Assembly: GCA_012514865.1 (NCBI GenBank)
Contig: JAAYZO010000390.1
Span: 1-5,264 of the forward strand
Source of the DNA: Lentisphaerota bacterium
Lineage (GTDB): Bacteria; Verrucomicrobiota; Lentisphaeria; Oligosphaerales; JAFGRS01
DNA length: 5,264 nt
Direction of reading: 5' to 3'
Shown here: positions 1 through 4,277 of the stretch, piece after piece
Numbering within the stretch: the stretch's first letter is position 1
Layout of the letters: each line of letters begins with the position of its first letter
Made by a program: the position numbers and the translations under genes
Notes under the pieces: model-generated
What the model was told of the DNA's origin: nothing
Databases searched by the model: none
Seen by the model: the letters and a program-made list of their open reading frames with translations, nothing else

Positions 1-53
1 AGTCCCTTGCGTCCCTTGCGTCCCTTGAGTCCCTTGAGTCCCTTGAGTCCCTT
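1..53. repeat. 9-bp tandem array GTCCCTTG(C/A)
   Basis: Five full nonamers and a partial sixth run from position 2 without interruption: two GTCCCTTGC units, three GTCCCTTGA units, then GTCCCTT. Only the ninth base varies, and it does so in blocks, as expected from stepwise duplication. The array lies beyond the stop codon of the leftward gene pair and may extend past the window edge. The short reading frame across it gives only repeated Leu-Ser-Pro and is not a gene. I infer from memory that similar nonamer arrays are common between genes in PVC-type genomes; this was not checked. Function is unknown. Confidence 0.9.
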
Positions 54-83
54 CCCGAGCCCGGCCACGCCGGGCCGGGGAAG
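51..83 (-). terminator. hairpin just after the leftward operon; possible terminator
   Basis: CTTCCC (51-56) pairs with GGGAAG (78-83). A 2x2 internal loop follows, then GCCCGGC (59-65) pairs with GCCGGGC (69-75) around the triloop CAC. In the minus-strand transcript the hairpin starts 5 nt after the TGA of the propeller gene, the usual place for a 3'-end structure. There is no U-tract behind it: the transcript continues into AAGGGAC repeats. It is therefore not a classical intrinsic terminator. It may instead stop transcription imperfectly or protect the 3' end from exonucleases. Confidence 0.45.
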
Positions 84-88
84 CGTCG

Positions 89-1288
89 TCACGACACGCC
101 GAAGGCGTCCCGCATCAGGGGCCGCAGGTCGACGCTGTAGATGCCGCGGAAGCCCTCGAAGGTGCCGTCGAACGAGATGCCGATGCCGGCGCGGTTCCAG
201 CGCGGGTGGAGGTCGCAGCGCACGTCGATGACCGTCACCGGCATATCGCGCAGACCGCCGAGGGTCACGCCGCGCCGTTGCCCCAGGTGGTAGAGGTAGA
301 GGTAGCGGTAGCCCTGCCGCGGGTAGCTGTCGTAGAGCATCCACTGTCCATCCGGCGAGGTGCTGCAGTGGCCGTCGAAGGGGAAGAAGGCGGCGTCGAT
401 GACGGTCTGGGCCCCGGTCACGACATCGACCTGGTAGAGCTGATTGCCGTCCTTGCCGACCATGAAGAAGACGAGCGTCCGGTCGTCGCTCCACCAGTAG
501 TGCGAGGCCATCGCCGCGTCGACCACGGTCGTCAGGAGTCGCCCCTCGCGGTCGGCGACGAAGACCGTGGTAGCCCAATGGCGTGCCTCGCCCTCGGGGA
601 AGGTCCTGGCCAGGAGCACCCAGCGGTCGCCGGCGGGGTTCAGGGTGAGGTGATTGACGCAGATCTTGCGGTCCTGCCCGGGGAAGGCGTGCGCCATGGC
701 CTCCCAGAGCCGCTCCAGGCTGAGCACCTGGCGCGCCCGGGCACGCTCGACATCGACCCACCAGACGCCATCCTCGGCCGGGTGGCGCTGCGACGCCCAC
801 GGATCCGGCTTCTGGCAGTACCCATACCCGGGCCGGAAGGCGAAGACGCGGTCGAAGTTGACCGCCAGACCGCGACGGCCGTCGACGGAAAGGTCGGCCA
901 GGGCCATGGGCAGCTCGCGGCCCTGCCGGCGACGGAGGTCACGGACGACGCCGCGGTACTCGCCGGCGGCGGTGGCGGTGTTGTAGAAGACCGTCTGGGG
1001 CCGCTCGCCCACCCACTGCAGCATGGCGCCCTGCTGGAAGTTCCAGGCGCGGGTGCGGGCGAAGACGCGCGGTGCGCCGGCGGCCGCGCCGGTGTCATCG
1101 AGGTCGATGACGGCCAGCTCGGCCTCGTCGGACGGCCCGGGCAGGCGGTCGCAGAAGCCGACCCGATGGGCGAGGTGGCGGCGGTCATCCGGCGCGAAGG
1201 CCTGGTTGTCGTAGTAGCCGAAGAACCAGTGCTCGCCGGCAGGCGTGAGGCGGCGGAACGTGACGCGGGCATCGACCATCGGTTCCAT
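89..1288 (-). CDS. TolB/WD40-like beta-propeller protein, unknown function
   Basis: The 399-residue product has no signal peptide or membrane segment, so it is probably cytoplasmic. It shows repeated beta-propeller blade patterns of the TolB/PD40 kind: FFGYYDNQAFAPDDRR (22-37), NHLTLNPAGDRWVLLAR (212-228), SHYWWSDDRTLVFF (262-275), GHCSTSPDGQWMLYDSY (306-322) and a last blade, CDLHPRWNRAGIGISFDGT (358-376). His213, His263, His307 and His361 each sit at comparable blade positions. This recalls the metal-binding histidines of the oligogalacturonate lyase propeller, but that function is not shown here. I chose the ATG at 1288 because AAGGAG (1303-1298) lies 9 nt upstream of it. The in-frame ATG at 1306 would give 405 residues, but it has no Shine-Dalgarno sequence and its second and third codons are the AAGGAG itself. 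The gene is second in a leftward operon. The fold is fairly sure; the substrate is unknown. Confidence 0.88.
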   Translation of the reverse strand: MEPMVDARVTFRRLTPAGEHWFFGYYDNQAFAPDDRRHLAHRVGFCDRLPGPSDEAELAVIDLDDTGAAAGAPRVFARTRAWNFQQGAMLQWVGERPQTVFYNTATAAGEYRGVVRDLRRRQGRELPMALADLSVDGRRGLAVNFDRVFAFRPGYGYCQKPDPWASQRHPAEDGVWWVDVERARARQVLSLERLWEAMAHAFPGQDRKICVNHLTLNPAGDRWVLLARTFPEGEARHWATTVFVADREGRLLTTVVDAAMASHYWWSDDRTLVFFMVGKDGNQLYQVDVVTGAQTVIDAAFFPFDGHCSTSPDGQWMLYDSYPRQGYRYLYLYHLGQRRGVTLGGLRDMPVTVIDVRCDLHPRWNRAGIGISFDGTFEGFRGIYSVDLRPLMRDAFGVS

Positions 1289-1297
1289 GCAGAGCGA

Positions 1298-1303
1298 CTC
1301 CTT
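1298..1303 (-). promoter_or_regulatory. Shine-Dalgarno AAGGAG overlapping the upstream stop codon
   Basis: Read on the minus strand, the junction is ATG AAGGAG, nine bases, then ATG. The first ATG overlaps the upstream gene's stop as ATGA, and the TGA (1305-1303) shares its last A with AAGGAG. This favours initiation at 1288 and places terminating ribosomes on the ribosome binding site, which suggests translational coupling. Confidence 0.8.
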
Positions 1304-3552
1304 CATGGGTGAACGGGCGCCACGGCGCCCGGGTCAAACCGGCTCAGGCCGCGGCCGGTGGCCATCCAGATGCGGCCGCGCGCGTCCTCGGCCAGGGCCA
1401 TGACCGCGTCCCAGACCAGGCCGCTGTTGCGGGTTGTGAAGGTCTGCCAGCCGCCGGCGGCGTCCAGGCGTGCCACGCCGCGCCGCGAGGCGAACCACAC
1501 GCTGCCATCGCGGGCAGGCAGGATGGCGCTGATGCGCGGGCTCGGCAGCGGCGGCGCCGCGATGGCCTGCACCGTGCCGTCGGGACGAAGGCACGCCACG
1601 CCGCCACGCTCGGCGTCGAGGGCCGCCACCCAGATCGCGCCGCCCGGACCGCGCGTCAGACAGGACGGCGTCCGGCCCAGCTCCGGCGGCAGGGCGACCC
1701 GCTCCCAGGCCTCGCCGACGCGCCGGCAGAGGCCGTTGGAAAAGCCGACCCACATGACGCCGTCATCGGCGCGCACCATGGCGTGGCAGGACGAGCTCGG
1801 CAGCTCGCCCGCGGCCTGCGTCCAGAGCGACCACGCGCCATCGGCGCCGCGACGCGCCAGGCCATTGCCCCAGCGGCCGCCGACCCAGCAGCGGCCCTCG
1901 GCATCGACCGCCATGCAGCCCCAGCGCTCGTTCTTCGCGCCGTTGCCGACCTTCTCGGAGCGCACCTGGCCGGCGGCGTCGACAAGGCGCACGCCGGAGC
2001 CTACTGCCAAGGCCACGCCGCCCTCCGGGAGGGCCGCCATGCCGTAGATCGCCTCGCCCGGCAGGACCGTCTCCCAGCGCTCGTCGACATAGCGCACGGC
2101 GCCGTGCATGGTGCCGGCCCAGATCGCCTCACCAAAGGCCGCCAGAGTGATCGTCTGCGGCCAGGGCAGGTCCGGCGGTCCGAAGGTCGTCCAGCCGGCC
2201 GACGAGACGGCCGCGTCCTGCACCGTGAAGCCGTCGCAGAGCGCCCCGCGGAAGCCATCCGGGTTGGTCACCGCGAGGTCGTAGACGCCCGCCGGCAGGT
2301 CGGCGGGGAACGCCGCCTGCAGGACCGTCGGGCTCTCCACCACCACGCCCTCGAGGCGCCGCGCGCCGAGCTGCACGGTCAGGCCGGCCTGGAAGTTCAC
2401 GCCGGTCACACGCAGTGTCCCGGCGCGGCCCGCCGGCAGGCGGTCCGGCGCCACCGCCGTGAGATCCAGGAGGCCGTCCGAGGCGGGTCGGCCCAGGGGC
2501 ACCTCCCAGTAGCTGTACTCCAGGGCGAAGGAGGCCTCCTGGCCGATCTCGCGGTAGGCCTTGCGGAAGGCATGCACGGGGGCATCGCCGTCGAGATGGG
2601 CCTGGATCGAGCCATCGACGTGGTTATGCGTCTGGCCGCGCACCCAGAGGCCGTCGGCGGGATACGGATTGCGGATGCGCCCGTCGGCGTCGACCCGGAA
2701 GGGCTGCGTCAGCGCCTCGCTCGTGGCCGAGGTGCGCACGATGGCCCGCACGAAGACCATCTCGCTCAGGGGCACCCCGAGGGCCGCCAGGTCGACCGCG
2801 CTGCGGGTCACGCCCTCGTCGCGCTGCAGGCAGACGCCGGCGCCCGTGGCGTTGCCGACGGTGAAGCTGCCGCCGGGCTGGTTGTACTGTCCGGCCCGCA
2901 GCCACAGCACCTCCGAGGGCTGCCCCAGGTCCAGAACAATCCGGCTGCCCTCGACCGCCACCCGCTCGATCGTCGGGCCATTGCTGACATACAGCGCCCC
3001 GGCCCGCAGCGCCGCCTTCAGCGCGTGCTCGTCAAGGCGCGGCACGAGCGCCGCGTACCACGACAGGCCGATGCGGGTGCGCGAGTGTGTGTCGTCGGCC
3101 GCGAAGGCCCAGAGCGGCGGCCGGCCGGCGGCGCAGCGCCGGCGCAGGACGTCGTCCCAGAGGGCGTCGCGCGAGGCCGCCTCGCCGGCGTAGTGGATCT
3201 CCATGCCGGCCAGGCCCTCGAGCGAGGCGATCCACGCCGCCTGCGTCACCGACGGATGCGCCAGCACCGCCAGGGCGCCGGTGCCATCGGCAACGCAGGT
3301 ATGCAGGGGGTCGTTGACCCAGTCGAGGTGGTCCTGGTAGGAGCCCTCCCCCGGCGTCGGACGCTTGTCCACCGCGAAGAGGGTCACCACATGCGCATAG
3401 GAAATGGCCGGCTCGCCGATGGTCACCCGGCCGAACTCCTCGACGGCGCGGCACACCAGCGGCCGGGCCTCGGCAGCACCGGCCGGCAGCGCCGCCAGAA
3501 CCGACGCCGCCAGAACCGAACAGAGATTGACGTGGAGGGACAACGTCGACAT
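1303..3552 (-). CDS. exported PHP-like / IPT-TIG / seven-blade regulator-propeller protein
   Basis: The 749-residue product begins with a signal peptide (hydrophobic core about 9-23, likely cleavage after GAAEA at about 29). Residues 35-190 resemble the second half of a CehA/McbA-type PHP metallohydrolase: VEEF (37-40), YAHVVTLF (52-59), VLAHPS (96-101, His99), GMEIHY (116-121), AADDTHS (151-157, Asp154 and His156) and LYVSNGP (187-193). Residues 194-296 look like the beta-sandwich that often follows, ending in LTQPF. Residues 301-350 look like the start of a PHP domain (WVRGQTHNHVDGS, His309 and His311), but the expected TDH is replaced by LEYSYW. Residues 363-445 are an IPT/TIG domain. Residues 454-741 contain seven Reg_prop-like blades with IWAG, CWVG, MWVG, IWVA, VWFA and IWMA motifs, enough for one closed propeller. 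The start at 3552 has AGGAAAGG 7 nt upstream and puts the signal peptide first. The frame stays open upstream to 4113, but that part translates intergenic repeats. It is the first gene of the operon. No kinase domain is present. Catalytic activity is uncertain. Confidence 0.9.
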   Translation of the reverse strand: MSTLSLHVNLCSVLAASVLAALPAGAAEARPLVCRAVEEFGRVTIGEPAISYAHVVTLFAVDKRPTPGEGSYQDHLDWVNDPLHTCVADGTGALAVLAHPSVTQAAWIASLEGLAGMEIHYAGEAASRDALWDDVLRRRCAAGRPPLWAFAADDTHSRTRIGLSWYAALVPRLDEHALKAALRAGALYVSNGPTIERVAVEGSRIVLDLGQPSEVLWLRAGQYNQPGGSFTVGNATGAGVCLQRDEGVTRSAVDLAALGVPLSEMVFVRAIVRTSATSEALTQPFRVDADGRIRNPYPADGLWVRGQTHNHVDGSIQAHLDGDAPVHAFRKAYREIGQEASFALEYSYWEVPLGRPASDGLLDLTAVAPDRLPAGRAGTLRVTGVNFQAGLTVQLGARRLEGVVVESPTVLQAAFPADLPAGVYDLAVTNPDGFRGALCDGFTVQDAAVSSAGWTTFGPPDLPWPQTITLAAFGEAIWAGTMHGAVRYVDERWETVLPGEAIYGMAALPEGGVALAVGSGVRLVDAAGQVRSEKVGNGAKNERWGCMAVDAEGRCWVGGRWGNGLARRGADGAWSLWTQAAGELPSSSCHAMVRADDGVMWVGFSNGLCRRVGEAWERVALPPELGRTPSCLTRGPGGAIWVAALDAERGGVACLRPDGTVQAIAAPPLPSPRISAILPARDGSVWFASRRGVARLDAAGGWQTFTTRNSGLVWDAVMALAEDARGRIWMATGRGLSRFDPGAVAPVHP
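1314..1331 (-). other. stem-loop just upstream of the second gene's ribosome binding site
   Basis: On the minus strand CGGGCGC and GCGCCCG form a perfect 7-bp stem around the tetraloop CGTG. It sits within the last codons of the upstream gene, 10 nt before AAGGAG. Ribosomes finishing the first gene would unfold it, so it may help make translation of the propeller depend on the upstream gene. The pairing is seen directly; the role is inferred. Confidence 0.45.
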
Positions 3553-3559
3553 GGCAAGA

Positions 3560-3567
3560 CCTTTCCT
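3560..3567 (-). promoter_or_regulatory. Shine-Dalgarno AGGAAAGG for the PHP/propeller gene
   Basis: AGGAAAGG ends 7 nt before the ATG at 3552 on the minus strand. Together with the signal peptide that begins at that ATG, it fixes the start and rejects the 187-residue upstream extension. Confidence 0.75.
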
Positions 3568-3588
3568 GCAACAGACACCCTGCCCGCC

Positions 3589-3594
3589 AACATA
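3589..3594 (-). promoter_or_regulatory. weak -10-like TATGTT upstream of the leftward operon
   Basis: TATGTT on the minus strand matches the sigma-70 -10 consensus at four of six bases. It is one of the few AT-leaning spots close to the start of the operon, and would give a leader of about 30 nt. No recognisable -35 lies at the proper distance. A 17-bp dyad covers the spacer position. The real promoter could be elsewhere in the repeat region. Confidence 0.22.
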
Positions 3595-3611
3595 GCGCCG
3601 CGATCCGGCGC
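3595..3611. repeat. 17-bp dyad GCGCCG-CGATC-CGGCGC
   Basis: Perfect 6-bp arms flank a 5-base centre, directly upstream of the -10-like hexamer of the leftward operon. The position fits an operator or the spacer of a promoter. In such GC-rich DNA a 6-bp dyad can also arise by chance, and the surrounding region is full of stem-loops. Confidence 0.3.
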
Positions 3612-3616
3612 CCGCC

Positions 3617-3648
3617 GGTGCCACGGAGGGCTGGTGCCACGGAGGGCT
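3617..3648. repeat. tandem pair of 16-bp repeats
   Basis: GGTGCCACGGAGGGCT occurs twice with no gap (3617-3632 and 3633-3648), and the copies are identical. They lie about 65-96 bp upstream of the PHP/propeller start codon. They may be part of a dispersed repeat family, or a pair of regulator binding sites about one and a half helical turns apart. The sequence alone cannot tell which. Confidence 0.85.
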
Positions 3649-3678
3649 GTTTGGGGATCGTGCCAGCGTCTGCATGGT

Positions 3679-3774
3679 CACCCTGGAGGGGTGCCAGATC
3701 GTAGCCGGGGGTCGCGCGCAGCCCGACCCCCGGGGCCGCGGGTTGCACGCCATGCACCCTGGAGGGGTGCCAGA
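3679..3774. repeat. paired 20-bp repeats flanking a strong 10-bp hairpin
   Basis: The same 20-mer, CACCCTGGAGGGGTGCCAGA, occurs at 3679-3698 and 3755-3774, 76 bp apart. Each copy contains its own small inverted repeat (CACCC/GGGTG). Between them CCGGGGGTCG (3705-3714) pairs perfectly with CGACCCCCGG (3724-3733) around a 9-base loop. I believe similar hairpin-plus-repeat units are scattered between genes in PVC-type bacteria, but that is recollection and not checked. No coding potential is supported here. Confidence 0.8.
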
Positions 3775-3817
3775 ACCGGATTTCCAGACAGCCATGGGCA
3801 AATTGCGCCGCCCGCGG

Positions 3818-3878
3818 GAGCGGCTGGCACAGCCGCCACTACATCCAGGACACCGGCGCGGGCGAGGAGCCCCGCGCC
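3818..3878. repeat. partial third hairpin unit and GC-rich inverted repeat
   Basis: GAGCGGCTGGCACAGCCGCC (3818-3837) matches the start of the 56-bp units found further right and forms CGGCTG/CAGCCG around GCA. Next, GGCGCGGG (3855-3862) pairs with CCCGCGCC (3871-3878) around an 8-base loop. This is more non-coding stem-loop material. Confidence 0.7.
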
Positions 3879-3883
3879 GCCCG

Positions 3884-3939
3884 CCGGAGCGGCTGGGGAC
3901 AGCCGCAGACACAGGCGGGACGCCTGGGCCACTCTCGGG
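3884..3939. repeat. 56-bp double-hairpin repeat, copy 1
   Basis: The unit contains two consecutive stem-loops: CGGCTG/CAGCCG around GGGA (3890-3905) and CAGGCG/CGCCTG around GGA (3912-3926). It ends in CCACTCTCGGG. A second copy at 4065-4120 differs at only two of 56 positions. The two-hairpin plan is like the REP/BIME class of palindromic repeats. No transposase or RAYT gene is in the window to support active movement. Confidence 0.9.
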
Positions 3940-3942
3940 AAG

Positions 3943-4017
3943 CGCGGCGGCGGGAACGTGGACGGGGTGGACACTGTGGACAGAGTGGACATCGTGGACA
4001 GGGTGGACGCCGCCGCG
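3943..4017. repeat. nonamer array GTGGACNNN inside a 9-bp inverted repeat
   Basis: GTGGAC occurs six times at an exact 9-bp period (first bases 3958, 3967, 3976, 3985, 3994, 4003). The hexamer is invariant, while the spacer triplets all differ: GGG, ACT, AGA, ATC, AGG, then GCC after the last copy. The array is enclosed by CGCGGCGGC (3943-3951) and its exact reverse complement GCCGCCGCG (4009-4017), so it could be displayed in the loop of a hairpin. It sits between the two 56-bp repeats. Frames through it give Val-Asp or Ser-Thr-Leu repeats that are not real proteins. Confidence 0.9.
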
Positions 4018-4041
4018 GGCCGGCGCGGAAAGCCATGCGCA

Positions 4042-4062
4042 GGGATGCGCACGCCACATCCC
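4042..4062. repeat. inverted repeat GGGATG/CATCCC with a nearby 7-bp direct repeat
   Basis: GGGATG (4042-4047) pairs with CATCCC (4057-4062) around 9 bases. ATGCGCA also occurs twice at 4035-4041 and 4045-4051. Both are small and may simply be part of the spacer between the nonamer array and the second 56-bp unit. Confidence 0.5.
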
Positions 4063-4064
4063 AT

Positions 4065-4120
4065 CCGGAGCGGCTGGGGACAGCCGCCGACACAGGCGGG
4101 ACGCCTGGACCACTCTCGGG
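4065..4120. repeat. 56-bp double-hairpin repeat, copy 2
   Basis: This is a direct copy of the 3884-3939 unit with 54 of 56 identical bases. Both stem-loops are intact: CGGCTG/CAGCCG at 4071-4086 and CAGGCG/CGCCTG at 4093-4107. Neither of the two differences falls in a stem. Recombination between the two copies would delete the nonamer array between them. Confidence 0.9.
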
Positions 4121-4176
4121 GACGGCTGACGCCGCCCGAGCCCTTCCGGCCTGGCGCGGCGCCGTTGCCGCCGCTA

Positions 4177-4185
4177 TGGTATAGT
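4177..4185 (+). promoter_or_regulatory. extended -10 promoter element TGGTATAGT
   Basis: TG-N-TATAGT matches the extended -10 consensus with one mismatch in the hexamer. It lies in the only AT-rich patch of the surrounding GC-rich DNA. No good -35 is seen, which is tolerable for extended -10 promoters. Transcription would start near 4192 and leave a leader of about 86 nt before the rightward gene. Confidence 0.5.
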
Positions 4186-4203
4186 TTCTCCAAAGCCATC
4201 GCG

Positions 4204-4250
4204 AGCCCCCCGTGGGCTTCAAGGGCTGTCCGCGTGCAGCGCGCGACAGC
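4204..4250 (+). promoter_or_regulatory. leader stem-loops upstream of the rightward gene
   Basis: AGCCC (4204-4208) pairs with GGGCT (4214-4218). A stronger stem-loop follows: GCTGT (4225-4229) pairs with ACAGC (4246-4250), C4230 bulges, and CGCG (4231-4234) pairs with CGCG (4242-4245) around a 7-base loop. No T-run follows, so it is not an intrinsic terminator. It may be a leader structure affecting stability or translation. No known riboswitch class is recognised. Confidence 0.4.
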
Positions 4251-4263
4251 GTGACATTCGCTA

Positions 4264-4269
4264 GAAAGG
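4264..4269 (+). promoter_or_regulatory. Shine-Dalgarno GAAAGG for the rightward gene
   Basis: GAAAGG ends 8 nt before the ATG at 4278, a normal spacing. It supports that start, which also places a hydrophobic signal segment at the N-terminus. Confidence 0.65.
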
Positions 4270-4277
4270 CCCAGCCG

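Noticed and set aside
1..53. CRISPR array (also considered for 3958-4008)
   Set aside because: Repeats of 6-9 bp with spacers of zero to three bases are simple tandem arrays. CRISPR repeats and spacers are each over 20 bp, and no cas gene is present.
7..231. short plus-strand frame starting in the first nonamer array
   Set aside because: It encodes Leu-Ser-Pro repeats followed by Arg-rich sequence antisense to the propeller gene. It is an artefact of the tandem repeat.
3553..4113. 187-residue N-terminal extension of the PHP/propeller protein
   Set aside because: It translates the hairpin repeats and the nonamer array into low-complexity sequence such as repeated Val-His. A real signal peptide with a good ribosome binding site begins at 3552.
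4152..4169. sigma-54 promoter (TGGCGC, then TTGCC)
   Set aside because: The GG and GC elements are separated by 12 bases, not the required 10.
4225..4250. intrinsic terminator or known riboswitch in the leader of the rightward gene
   Set aside because: The stem-loop has no following T-tract, and I see no conserved riboswitch core. It is recorded only as a leader hairpin.
206..4254. long plus-strand frames opposite the two leftward genes
   Set aside because: They are antisense frames left open by high GC. They show no recognisable domains, are rich in Arg, Ala and Gly, and lie opposite genes with clear folds, starts and Shine-Dalgarno sequences.
3553..4277. tRNA, rRNA or insertion sequence in the divergent intergenic region
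   Set aside because: No tRNA cloverleaf or TPsiC-like sequence, no rRNA segment and no transposase frame is visible. The strong base pairing belongs to short repeats.
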